From Cellulomonas timonensis (GTDB lineage: Bacteria > Actinomycetota > Actinomycetes > Actinomycetales > Cellulomonadaceae): a stretch of DNA of 64,000 bases. This document shows positions 8,873 through 16,757 of the stretch, piece by piece; position 1 is the stretch's first letter, and each line of letters starts with the position of its first letter. The stretch is from the NCBI RefSeq assembly GCF_900046455.1, contig NZ_FCOT01000013.1:496001-560000 (forward strand). The letters are read 5' to 3'. A program made the translations under genes and the position numbers. Under the pieces are notes generated by a model. It was not told where the DNA came from. It did not search any database and saw only the letters and a list, made by a program, of their open reading frames with translations.

Positions 8873-11110
8873 TCAGCCCTGGTCGGTCGCGGACGGCTGG
8901 CCAGGGACCCCGCCGACGGACCCGGTCATGTGCTTGACCCGCGAGGCGATCTCGGTGTGCCGGCCGTGCACCATGGGCCGGGCCTGCGGGTTGCCCAGGT
9001 AGCCGCAGGTGCGCTTGACGACGTCGCAGGTCAGCGGGTCGGCGTTGCCGCACTCGGGGCACTCGAACCCGCGTGCCGTCGCGTCGAAGTCGCCCGAGTA
9101 GCCGCACGCGTAGCACCTGTCGATCGGGGTGTTGGTGCCGAGGTAGCCGACTCGGTCGTACGCGTAGTCCCAGACGGCCTCGAGCGCTCGCGGGTTCTGC
9201 TGCAGCACCGGGTACTCGCAGTAGTGGATGAACCCGCCCGACGCGTAGGCCGGGTAGTCCATCTCGAAGTCCAGCTTCTCGAACGGCGTGGGGCTCTTGC
9301 GCACGTCGTAGTGAAAGCTGTTCGTGTAGTAGTCCTTGTCGGTGATGTCCGCCACGGACCCGAACTTGGCCTTGTCGAGCCGGCAGAACCGGTCCGTCAG
9401 GCTCTCGCTCGGCGTCGAGTACACGCTGAACTGGTAGCCGTTCTCCCGGCTCCACGCGCTCGTGCTGGAGTGCAGCGTCCGCAGGATGTCGAGCGTGAAC
9501 TCCTTCGCCTCCGGGTTGCCCTCCCACGCGCCGCCGAAGAACGCCGCCGCGACCTCGTACAGGCCGATGAAGCCGAGTGACACCGTCGCGCGGCCGTCCT
9601 TGAACAGCGCGTCGACCGAGTCGCCCGCCGCGAGCCGCTCGCCGAAGGCGCCGTAGATGTACAGGATCGGCGCATTCTCGGGGGACGCCTCCTTGCAGCG
9701 GGCGATCCGGAAGAGCAGCGCGTCGCGCGCGATGGCCAGGCGCTCGTCGAGGATGCTCCAGAACCGCTCGGTGCTGCCCTGCGCCTCGAGCGCGATGCGC
9801 GGCAGGTTCAGCGTGACGACGCCCAGGTTCATCCGGCCCTCGGACACGTCGTTGCCGTCGGCGTCCTGCCATCCCTGGAGGAACGACCGGCACCCCATCG
9901 GCACCTTGAAGCTGCCGGTCAGCTCGACGATCTTGTCGTAGCTGAGCACGTCGGGGTACATGCGCTTGGTCGAGCACTCGAGGGCGAGCTGCTTGATGTC
10001 GTAGTTCGGGTCGCCCTCGTCGAGGTTGAGGCCGCGCTTCAGCGTGAAGATCAGCTTGGGGAAGATCGCCGTGCGCTTCTCGCTGCCGAGGCCGTCGATC
10101 CGGATCTGCAGGATCGCGCGCTGGATCTCGCGCTCGAACCAGTTGGTGCCGAGCCCGAAGCCCAGCGAGGTGAACGGCGTCTGCCCGTTGGACGTGAACA
10201 GCGTGTTGATCTCGTACTCGAGGCTCTGCATCGCGTCGTAGATGTCCTTGCGCGTGCGCTCCGCGGCGTACTGCTGGTGCAGGGACTCGTCCGCGACCCA
10301 GCGCTGGGCGTCCGCAAGGTGCTTGGCGAAGTTCCGCTCCGCGTACGGGGCCAGCAGCTCGTCGATGCGGTTGGCCGAGCAGCCGCCGTACTGGCTCGAG
10401 GAGACGTTCGCGATGATCTGGGAGATCTGCGCGGTGGCCGTCTGGATCGAGCGGGGCGGCTCGACCTCGGCGTTGCCGATCCGGAAGCCCCTGCCGAGCA
10501 TCGTCTGGAAGTCGATGAGGCAGCAGTTCGTCATCGGCGCATACGGGTGGTAGTCGAGGTCGTGGTAGTGGATGTCGCCCTTCTGGTGGGCGTTCGCCAC
10601 ATGCGGGGGCAGCATCTTCAGGCCGATCGCCTTGCCCACCGCGCCCGCCGTGAGGTCGCGCTGGGTGTTGAAGACGTCGCTGTCCTTGTTGGCGTTCTCG
10701 TTGACGATCGACTGGTCCTTGTCGATCAGCTTGATGATCGAGTGGTTGATGTCGGTGGCCTTGCTGCGCGCGAAGTCCCGCTGGATGCGGTAGCTGATGT
10801 ATGCCTCGGCGACGGCGTACTCGCGGCTGTCGAGCAGCACGTGCTCCACGACGTTCTGGATCTCGTAGATCTTCACGTCGACGCTGAACCGGGCGGCGAG
10901 CTCGCGGTTGATCCGAGCGACCAGGTCGCGCAGCGTGCGGTGGGTCATGGGCGTGGGCTCGCCGTGCACCTCGACGAACGCCCGGGCCAGCGCCGCGAAT
11001 ATGCGCTCGTCGTCGAAGGGCAGCCGTCGGCCGTCGCGCTTGCTGACCGTCAGCCTTCCCGGAGCCGCCGGGGTCTCCGGGGTCGTCGCGGGCGATTCGG
11101 TCTGCAGCAT
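8873..11110 (-). CDS. nrdD: Anaerobic ribonucleoside-triphosphate reductase NrdD
   Basis: Class III ribonucleotide reductase of about 745 residues that converts NTPs to dNTPs under anoxia using a glycyl radical. An ATP-cone regulatory domain occupies the N-terminus (VSKRDGRRLPFDDERIFAAL). Near the C-terminus are four zinc-binding cysteines (CYACGYSG and CPECG) and the radical-glycine motif RTCGYLGN. I chose the ATG at 11110 because GAGGAAGG stands at proper distance before it; the frame stays open further upstream but that extension has no family resemblance. It is the first gene of nrdDG, and two NrdR-like boxes upstream suggest repression by NrdR. Confidence 0.96.
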   Translation of the reverse strand: MLQTESPATTPETPAAPGRLTVSKRDGRRLPFDDERIFAALARAFVEVHGEPTPMTHRTLRDLVARINRELAARFSVDVKIYEIQNVVEHVLLDSREYAVAEAYISYRIQRDFARSKATDINHSIIKLIDKDQSIVNENANKDSDVFNTQRDLTAGAVGKAIGLKMLPPHVANAHQKGDIHYHDLDYHPYAPMTNCCLIDFQTMLGRGFRIGNAEVEPPRSIQTATAQISQIIANVSSSQYGGCSANRIDELLAPYAERNFAKHLADAQRWVADESLHQQYAAERTRKDIYDAMQSLEYEINTLFTSNGQTPFTSLGFGLGTNWFEREIQRAILQIRIDGLGSEKRTAIFPKLIFTLKRGLNLDEGDPNYDIKQLALECSTKRMYPDVLSYDKIVELTGSFKVPMGCRSFLQGWQDADGNDVSEGRMNLGVVTLNLPRIALEAQGSTERFWSILDERLAIARDALLFRIARCKEASPENAPILYIYGAFGERLAAGDSVDALFKDGRATVSLGFIGLYEVAAAFFGGAWEGNPEAKEFTLDILRTLHSSTSAWSRENGYQFSVYSTPSESLTDRFCRLDKAKFGSVADITDKDYYTNSFHYDVRKSPTPFEKLDFEMDYPAYASGGFIHYCEYPVLQQNPRALEAVWDYAYDRVGYLGTNTPIDRCYACGYSGDFDATARGFECPECGNADPLTCDVVKRTCGYLGNPQARPMVHGRHTEIASRVKHMTGSVGGVPGQPSATDQG

Positions 11111-11237
11111 GCGGATGCCTTCCTCGGCCGTCGGACCCGCCAGGCGCATGCCGTCGACGGCCGCTGGGCCGTGCCCGGCGGTGCGCGCCGACGGCCGCTG
11201 GCGTGTCCTGGGGAGAGGAGCGCACCGCGGGTCGAAC

Positions 11238-11253
11238 GACAAGATGTGGTGTT
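11238..11253 (-). promoter_or_regulatory. NrdR-like box, proximal copy
   Basis: Imperfect 16-base palindrome around the core AGATGT (11242-11247). The same core recurs exactly 31 bases upstream (relative to nrdD). Paired boxes about three helical turns apart are the hallmark of NrdR operators before ribonucleotide reductase genes. Confidence 0.6.
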
Positions 11254-11268
11254 CGTGTGAGTGGTTGA

Positions 11269-11284
11269 CGCTAGATGTAGTGAT
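11269..11284 (-). promoter_or_regulatory. NrdR-like box, distal copy
   Basis: Second copy, with the palindromic centre CTAGATGTAG (11271-11280). It lies 31 bases from the first copy, which places both boxes on the same face of the helix. Confidence 0.6.
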
Positions 11285-11421
11285 GCCCGACGCGGGGGGT
11301 CGTAGGTCCCGGATCAGCGGCGCAGACACGTGAGAGCGCTCGGGGCGACCCTCCGGCAGATGCGCACAGACGCTTCACGGGATCCCACGTCATTCGCGCT
11401 GCGCCGCCCCGCGTGCTCGTC

Positions 11422-11427
11422 TAGGTT
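11422..11427 (+). promoter_or_regulatory. -10 hexamer TAGGTT, probable leaderless start
   Basis: TAGGTT ends six bases before the GTG at 11434, so transcription would begin at or next to the start codon. Confidence 0.45.
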
Positions 11428-11433
11428 CGCCCC

Positions 11434-12693
11434 GTGATCGCACGCCGCCCACGGCAGCAACTAAGCCCCGCGCCGCACCATGCGCGGCGGCCACGCGGCC
11501 ACGCGGTGACGCGCGGCGTCGCACTGGGGCTCACTGCGGTGCTGCTGGCGACCGCCGGCGCGGTGGCGGGGATCGCTGTGCGGCTGGGCGGCAACGTGCA
11601 GCACATCGACCTCGGCGGCATGGTGGCCGAGCCCTCGTCCGCGCCCAGCAGCACTGGGCTCGACGACCCGGGCGCGGGCTCCGCTGCCACGATCCTGCTG
11701 CTCGGCTCGGACCAGCGTGACGGGGCCAACGCGGAGATCGGCGGCGACGCCGACACGATGGCCTCCGACACCGTGATCGTCGCCCACATCTCGGCCGACC
11801 GGCAGCGGGTCGAGCTCGTGTCCATCCCGCGCGACTCGATGGTCCGCATCCCCGCGTGCTCTGCGGTGGACGGCTCGACGTCCCGGCCTCGGGAGCGCGC
11901 GCAGTTCAACGAGGCCTTCAGCATCGGATGGGATCTCGGGGGCGACATCGCCACGGCGGCGGCATGCGCTTGGAGCGCCGTCCAGGAGAACACGGGCGTG
12001 CGGATCGACCATGTCGCCGTCGTCGACTTCTCGGGGTTCCAGCAGATGATCGACGCGATCGACGGGGTGGACATCTGCATCCCCACGGCGATGAAGGACC
12101 GCTACACCGGGCTGGACCTGGGACCCGGCGAGCAGCGCCTGGACGGCGTCGTGGCCACCCAGCTCGCCCGCTCCCGGCACATCGAGGGGTCCGACGGCTC
12201 GGACCTGAACCGCATCGGCAACCAGCAGCGCCTGCTCTCGGCAGTGCTCGGCGAGGTGCTGGCGAAGAACGTCCTGACCGACGTCCCCGAGCTGCTCTCG
12301 TTCCTGTCGGCCGCGACCAGCTCGCTCACCACCGACGGTGCGCTGAACGTCCAGCGGATCGCCGGGCTCGCGTACAGCCTGCGCGGGCTCGACAGGGCGC
12401 AGATCACGTTCATGACGATCCCCAACGGCCCCGACCCTGCCGACCGCAACCGGGTCGTGTGGACGGACGACGCCGACGCCGTGTGGGCCGCGATGGCCCA
12501 GGACCTGCCCGTCGTCCCGGCCGACGAGACCTCGACTCCGGACGTTGGCGGCGGGCCGGAGGCGACGCCCAGCATGCCAGCGACGGCAGCCGCGATCGCA
12601 CCTGCCGCTCCCGTCCCGGCGCCCACGCACACGCGGGCCGCAGGCCGCGAGCCGTTCACCGGCGCGGACATCACCGCCACGTGCGGCGCCTGA
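11434..12693 (+). CDS. LytR-CpsA-Psr (LCP) family cell-wall ligase
   Basis: A 419-residue membrane-anchored protein with one N-terminal membrane segment at about 29-50 and an extracellular LCP domain at about 86-300. Family motifs seen are ILLLGSDQRDG, SDTVIVAHIS, SIPRDSMVRIP and LARSRHIEGSDLNR-like (ARSRH...SDLNRIGNQQ). LCP enzymes transfer lipid-linked glycans such as arabinogalactan or teichoic-type polymers onto peptidoglycan. The C-terminal hundred residues are Ala/Pro/Thr-rich and look like a flexible tail. The start is GTG, with no Shine-Dalgarno sequence but a -10 element six bases before it. It stands alone, so the polymer it handles cannot be inferred from neighbours. Confidence 0.88.
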   Translation: MIARRPRQQLSPAPHHARRPRGHAVTRGVALGLTAVLLATAGAVAGIAVRLGGNVQHIDLGGMVAEPSSAPSSTGLDDPGAGSAATILLLGSDQRDGANAEIGGDADTMASDTVIVAHISADRQRVELVSIPRDSMVRIPACSAVDGSTSRPRERAQFNEAFSIGWDLGGDIATAAACAWSAVQENTGVRIDHVAVVDFSGFQQMIDAIDGVDICIPTAMKDRYTGLDLGPGEQRLDGVVATQLARSRHIEGSDGSDLNRIGNQQRLLSAVLGEVLAKNVLTDVPELLSFLSAATSSLTTDGALNVQRIAGLAYSLRGLDRAQITFMTIPNGPDPADRNRVVWTDDADAVWAAMAQDLPVVPADETSTPDVGGGPEATPSMPATAAAIAPAAPVPAPTHTRAAGREPFTGADITATCGA

Positions 12694-12907
12694 GCGACGT
12701 TCGCGGCGGTGGAGTTGCGAGGGCTCGGCGCCGCGCACCTCACCGCGTCCGATGGTCTTCGTCGTCTGGCCCGCCGGCCGGCACGGCTCACACTTGCGCG
12801 CCCCGAGTCGATAGGACCTGCGGGCATTGCGGCGGCCGGCACGGTGGTCGTGGTCAAGAGGACCGCGACCTGCCGGGCCGCCCAAGAGACTGATGGAGGT
12901 GAGTTCT

Positions 12908-13504
12908 GTGGAGAGAGCCATGAAGTGCCTTGCAGGGCCCGCGCTGGGCACCCTGCTGACCGTAGGCCTGATCGCCGGCTGCTCGACGCCGAGTAACGGG
13001 CCCGCCGCCACACCGCCGACCGCCTCACCCACCGCTGCCGTCACCACAGCGCCGGAACCGGTCACTGTGACGGCAGGCGACACGGTGACCGAGGAGCAGG
13101 CCGAGGAACTGGCAGAGGGACAGGTGGCCTACCCGCTCGCGTCCGGCGAGCGCGTGGTCGTCGAGGCGACCGCACCGCTGCCCGACGCCGTTCGCGCAGA
13201 CATGGTCGCTGCGGTGACCGCCGGCGTCAGCCCGCTGACCAGCGGTTTCGATGCGTACGCCTTCGCGATGAGCTACACGAAGTCAGCATCCGCGGCTGCG
13301 GGCAAGAACGTGCTAGTCGTCTTCCTCAGCCCGCTGGCCAGCTTCGGGGACGAGGAGCCCCACCCGATCTGGATCACCAAGGGCACCATGAATCCTCCCA
13401 TCCAGGCAACACTCGGGCTGGAGGAGCAGATCGCGAACGTCGAGGCGTTCATCGCCGCGCAGCCCGACCCGAGCCTGTGGGATTACGTCGTCCAGACCGT
13501 CTGA
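12908..13504 (+). CDS. Predicted lipoprotein of unknown function
   Basis: About 198 residues. The N-terminus is a lipoprotein signal (hydrophobic stretch followed by LIAGC, lipidated Cys25), then a Thr/Ala/Pro-rich linker and a compact domain of about 140 residues that I do not recognise. I chose GTG 12908 because GGAGGTGA lies eight bases upstream; ATG 12920 is an alternative. The mature part has no enzyme motif that I can see (segments include YPLASGERVVVEATAPLP). It is probably attached to the outer face of the membrane, downstream of the LCP gene but in a separate unit. Confidence 0.75.
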   Translation: MERAMKCLAGPALGTLLTVGLIAGCSTPSNGPAATPPTASPTAAVTTAPEPVTVTAGDTVTEEQAEELAEGQVAYPLASGERVVVEATAPLPDAVRADMVAAVTAGVSPLTSGFDAYAFAMSYTKSASAAAGKNVLVVFLSPLASFGDEEPHPIWITKGTMNPPIQATLGLEEQIANVEAFIAAQPDPSLWDYVVQTV

Positions 13505-13526
13505 CCGCAGCTGTCTGCCCAGAGCC

Positions 13527-14021
13527 CTACCGCCCGTCGAGGAGCGCGTCGACGGCTGACCTGACCTCGGCCACGCGGTCCTTCTTGATCGCCACGAGCG
13601 GCGAGTCGCCGCCGAGATGCGGGTTGGCGCCCAGGAACCAGGCGCGTGCGGCGTCCTCGCCCTGGGCCCCTGCGACCCGCAACCAGGTCCGATGCGCGAG
13701 GCGCAGGCGGAGCGCGGCATCGGGGCCCGGCAGGGCTCCGTCCGGCGCGGACCACGCGGTCACCTGGTCCTTGCTGGGCGCCTTGGCGACGGCGGCGACG
13801 TACGTCGGGCCGAGCGCGGCCACGAGCCCCTGGATGGCGGCCCGCAGCGCCGAGCCACGCGTCGCCAGCACCCGGCTGATGGCGGCGGGCGGCACACCGG
13901 CGGCCTGCGCCGCCTCGACCGCGTCCTCTAGGCCCGCCTCGGCCCGATCCGCGGCGGCGACGGCGCGGCTGATCGCGGTGAGCAGAGCGTCGTCTGCGGA
14001 GGTGTCGGTGGTGTGAGTCAC
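13527..14021 (-). CDS. MbcA/ParS/Xre-type antitoxin-like protein (DUF2384)
   Basis: A protein of about 164 residues from GTG 14021 (an in-frame start at 14075 would add 18 residues). The C-terminal half resembles the toxin-binding domain of MbcA/ParS antitoxins (DUF2384): a helical stretch, then AWFLGANPHLGGDSPLVAI, where the NPxLGGxxPL motif is diagnostic. The N-terminal half is Ala-rich and helical and may include a weak DNA-binding helix-turn-helix (PAAISRVLATRGSAL). The usual partner, a RES-domain NAD-consuming toxin, is absent from both sides, so it may be an orphan or a housekeeping homologue. Family assignment is moderately sure; function is open. Confidence 0.6.
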   Translation of the reverse strand: MTHTTDTSADDALLTAISRAVAAADRAEAGLEDAVEAAQAAGVPPAAISRVLATRGSALRAAIQGLVAALGPTYVAAVAKAPSKDQVTAWSAPDGALPGPDAALRLRLAHRTWLRVAGAQGEDAARAWFLGANPHLGGDSPLVAIKKDRVAEVRSAVDALLDGR

Positions 14022-14299
14022 CCGGCCATCGTCGCATCGCCTCGCGGCGCCGCGGGAAGACCCCCGGCGCGACACCGACGGCTCTCACTTGAGGCTCCTG
14101 GTCGCCACGCGCATGCCGATATCGGTCCGCTTCGGCGACGGCCCGATCCGGATGGCATCGACTGGTGGGTGATCGCGAGGATGGACGCCGTGACGTTGCC
14201 GACACCCTCAAGGGAGGCTGGCGCCGAAGCGGGCGAGTCAACCGATGAGGCCAGCCGCCCCGTGCGGGCGCGGGAGTTGTCCGCGCGGGTGATGAACAG

Positions 14300-14373
14300 T
14301 GCCCCGAGTGGGATTCGAACCCACACTGGATCGGGTTTGAGCCGAACGCCTCTGCCGATTGGGCTATCGGGGC
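14300..14373 (-). tRNA. tRNA with CAA anticodon (Leu, UUG) and a short variable loop
   Basis: The cloverleaf is complete. Acceptor arms GCCCCGA/TCGGGGC pair perfectly, the discriminator is A, the D-arm is GCCCAATCGGCAGAGGC, and the T-arm is GTGGG-TTCGAAT-CCCAC. The anticodon loop CTCAAAC gives anticodon CAA (14337-14339), which reads the leucine codon UUG. The anticodon stem TTCGG/CCGAT has a T-T mismatch at its base. The variable region is only five bases (CCAGT), whereas normal bacterial leucine tRNAs have a long variable arm. No CCA is encoded. Confidence 0.85.
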
Positions 14374-14497
14374 CCGCGCAGCAGAGTACCGTGCGGCGCG
14401 CGCGGTCCAGCATCGACGCGGCGTGGGGCCGTCATGGGAGCCTCATCTGCGGGCGCTGTCGGGGCGCCGTCCGGCCACGTGATGGCTCGCGCGGCAT

Positions 14498-14503
14498 TAG
14501 GCT
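14498..14503 (+). promoter_or_regulatory. -10 hexamer TAGGCT, probable leaderless start
   Basis: TAGGCT ends six bases before the GTG at 14510, consistent with a transcript that begins at the start codon of the response regulator. Confidence 0.45.
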
Positions 14504-14509
14504 GACGCC

Positions 14510-15214
14510 GTGAGCACGAATGAGGAATCCCCGAGCACGACGCCGAGCACCGAGGGTGCTGGCACCCCCCTCGACCTGAGTGGCGCAGCCGCCCCCTCCG
14601 CCAAGGAGACGCCGGAGCCGGCGCCGACGCGCCCCGCGCGTCGAGCGGTCGTCGCCGAGGATGAGGCGCTGATCCGCATGGACGTCGTCGAGACGCTCCG
14701 CGAGGCGGGCTTCGAGGTCGTCGGGGAGGCCGGCGACGGCGAGACGGCCGTGGCGCTGGCCCTCGAGCTCAAGCCCGACGTCGTCGTGATGGACGTCAAG
14801 ATGCCCGTGCTCGACGGCATCTCCGCGGCCGAGCGCATCGGCAAGGCGCACGTCGCCCCCGTCGTGCTGCTCACCGCGTTCTCGCAGACCGAGCTCGTCG
14901 AGCGGGCGCGTGACGCCGGCGCGATGGCGTACGTCGTGAAGCCGTTCAGCCCGGCCGACCTGCTGCCCGCGCTGGAGATCGCGATCTCGCGGTACGCGCA
15001 GATCTCCGCCCTCGAGTCTGAGGTCGCGGACCTCGCCGAGCGGTTCGAGACCCGCAAGCGCGTGGACCGCGCCAAGGGCCTGCTGATGGCGAAGATGGGC
15101 CTGACGGAGCCGGAGTCCTTCCGGTGGATCCAGAAGACGTCGATGGACCGTCGCCTGACCATGCGCGAGGTCGCCGACGCCGTCATCGACCAGGTCGGTG
15201 GCAGCGGCGCCTGA
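14510..15214 (+). CDS. PdtaR-like ANTAR-domain response regulator
   Basis: A 234-residue regulator. After a low-complexity N-terminus of about 43 residues comes a receiver domain with the acidic pair Glu50/Asp51, phosphoacceptor Asp95 (VVVMDVKMP), Thr122 and Lys144 (VVKPF). Residues 170-228 form a coiled coil and ANTAR RNA-binding domain (RAKGLLMAKMGLTE). ANTAR proteins bind paired hairpins in mRNA and prevent termination. The homologue in mycobacteria, PdtaR, is phosphorylated by a histidine kinase; no kinase gene is adjacent here. Start GTG 14510 is preceded by a -10 element but no Shine-Dalgarno sequence. A strong hairpin terminator follows. Confidence 0.93.
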   Translation: MSTNEESPSTTPSTEGAGTPLDLSGAAAPSAKETPEPAPTRPARRAVVAEDEALIRMDVVETLREAGFEVVGEAGDGETAVALALELKPDVVVMDVKMPVLDGISAAERIGKAHVAPVVLLTAFSQTELVERARDAGAMAYVVKPFSPADLLPALEIAISRYAQISALESEVADLAERFETRKRVDRAKGLLMAKMGLTEPESFRWIQKTSMDRRLTMREVADAVIDQVGGSGA

Positions 15215-15228
15215 CTGATCGGCCCCTG

Positions 15229-15267
15229 AGCCCGGACCTCCCCGCTGGTGTGGAGGGCCGGGCTTTT
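15229..15267 (+). terminator. Rho-independent terminator after the ANTAR regulator
   Basis: The arms AGCCCGGaCCTCC and GGAGGGCCGGGCT enclose a short loop and are followed directly by TTTT. Confidence 0.8.
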
Positions 15268-15434
15268 GTGCTGCCTGGGTGACTTCGCACGGCCATTTAG
15301 GTTACAAATAGGCCACAACCGGCGATGACGGTCGCCAAGTCACGTAACCGACACAAAGGATGGCTAGGTTTCCCGCACTGTTCGAACCGCCTTGCCTCCA
15401 GCACGGCGGGACCGTAGCCGAAGGGGTACCACGC

Positions 15435-16688
15435 ATGATTCGCTCGTCGCATGGAATCCGAGCCGCCGCCCTCGCAGGGGCCGTCGCACTCGCCCTGACC
15501 GCATGCACGTCGGACTCGGAGTCGCCGTCCGGCGAGGGCGCCGAGAGTGCCGGGGAAGCGCTCGTCATCGGCTCGCTGCTGCCGCAGACCGGCTCCCTCG
15601 CCTTCCTCGGGCCGCCTGAGATCGCGGGTGTGGACCTGGCCGTCCAGGAGATCAACGAGTCCGGCGGCGTGCTCGGCCAGGACGTCGTCGTGGAGCACGC
15701 CGACTCCTCCGACGCCGACCACGCCGAGGTCGCGACGCAGTCGGTCACGGACCTGATCGGCAAGGACGTGCAGGTCATCATCGGGGCCGCGGCCTCGTCG
15801 GTGACGCGCAACGTGGTGGACGACATCACCAACGCGGAGATCGTCCAGATCTCCCCGGCGAACACCGCCACCGACCTCTCCGGCCGCGACCCGTTCTACT
15901 TCCGTACCGCCCCGTCGGACCTGCTCCAGGGCGCCTCGCTCGGCAACCTCATCCTCAACGACGGACACCAGAACGTCGCCGCCATCGTCTTCAACGAGGA
16001 CTACGGCACGTCGCTGCGCGACGTCCTCCAGGACACGGTGGAGTCTGCGGGCGGCACGCTCGCCTACGGCGCCTCGGGCCAGGAGTTCGACCCGACGGAG
16101 CAGAACTTCAACACGATCGTCAGCAGCGCGCTGGCCACGAACCCGGACGCCATCGCGATCATCGCCTTCGCGCAGACCAAGCTGATCGTCCCCGAGCTCG
16201 TGGCGCAGGGCTTCGACACCTCGAAGCTGTACTTCGTGGACGGCAACCTGTCGGACTACAGCGCCGACCTGGCGCCCGGCACCCTCACGGGCGCCCAGGG
16301 CACACTGCCCGGGGCGTACCCGGACGACGCGTTCCAGAAGCGCCTGCTCGCGGTCGACAGCGGCCTCAAGGACTTCTCGTACTCGGCGGAGTCCTACGAC
16401 GCCGTGATCCTCGCCGCGCTGGCCGCGGTGAAGGGCGGCGCCACTGACGGGCCGACGATCCAGAAGAACCTGGCGGCCGTCTCCGGGGCGAACGGCGGCA
16501 CGGAGGTCACGACCTTCGCCGACGGCGTCAAGGAGCTCGAGGCGGGCAACGAGATCGCGTACAAGGCCGTCTCGGGAGCCGGTCCGTTCAACGACCAGAA
16601 CGACCCGTCGTCGGCCTTCATCGGGATCTACCAGTACGGCGAGGACAACAAGTACACGTGGATCAAGGCGGAGTTCGGCGAGCTGTGA
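15435..16688 (+). CDS. livK: Branched-chain amino-acid ABC transporter substrate-binding lipoprotein
   Basis: A 417-residue periplasmic-binding-type protein of the Leu/Ile/Val-binding family. The signal peptide ends in LALTAC with lipidated Cys24, followed by a Ser/Glu-rich linker. The fold-typical opening IGSLLPQTGSLAFLGPPEI, the mid-region SPANTATDLS and YDAVILAALA are as expected for LivJ/LivK proteins. The ATG 15435 has GAAGGGG upstream; the longer open frame upstream lacks family resemblance. It faces the livHMGF operon from the opposite strand, and the two transcription units end at one shared hairpin. The ligand (branched-chain amino acid, amide or urea) is not certain from sequence. 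Confidence 0.92.
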   Translation: MIRSSHGIRAAALAGAVALALTACTSDSESPSGEGAESAGEALVIGSLLPQTGSLAFLGPPEIAGVDLAVQEINESGGVLGQDVVVEHADSSDADHAEVATQSVTDLIGKDVQVIIGAAASSVTRNVVDDITNAEIVQISPANTATDLSGRDPFYFRTAPSDLLQGASLGNLILNDGHQNVAAIVFNEDYGTSLRDVLQDTVESAGGTLAYGASGQEFDPTEQNFNTIVSSALATNPDAIAIIAFAQTKLIVPELVAQGFDTSKLYFVDGNLSDYSADLAPGTLTGAQGTLPGAYPDDAFQKRLLAVDSGLKDFSYSAESYDAVILAALAAVKGGATDGPTIQKNLAAVSGANGGTEVTTFADGVKELEAGNEIAYKAVSGAGPFNDQNDPSSAFIGIYQYGEDNKYTWIKAEFGEL

Positions 16689-16705
16689 CGCGCTGAGCAC
16701 CACGC

Positions 16706-16740
16706 GGAAGGGCCCGGCGGTCAACCCGCCGGGCCCTTCC
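16706..16740. terminator. Bidirectional terminator between livK and livF
   Basis: GGAAGGGCCCGGCGG and its complement flank a four- to five-base loop. The hairpin sits between convergent livK and livF and probably stops both transcripts. Confidence 0.8.
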
Positions 16741-16757
16741 GTCATGCTTGCTCGGGG

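Larger units (their letters stand above)
11111..11433. other. Divergent intergenic region nrdD / LCP gene
   Basis: About 320 bases that serve as upstream region for nrdDG on minus and the LCP gene on plus. It contains the paired NrdR-like boxes and a -10 element directly before the LCP start. I see no small gene in it. Confidence 0.6.

Noticed and set aside
13527-14021. A toxin gene paired with the MbcA/ParS-like protein
   Set aside because: Neighbouring frames within 1 kb on either side contain no RES-domain or other toxin-like sequence.
15300-15349. Inverted repeat GGTTAC / GTAACC before livK
   Set aside because: Arms are only six bases, 38 bases apart, and the motif does not recur upstream of livHMGF; too weak to call an operator.
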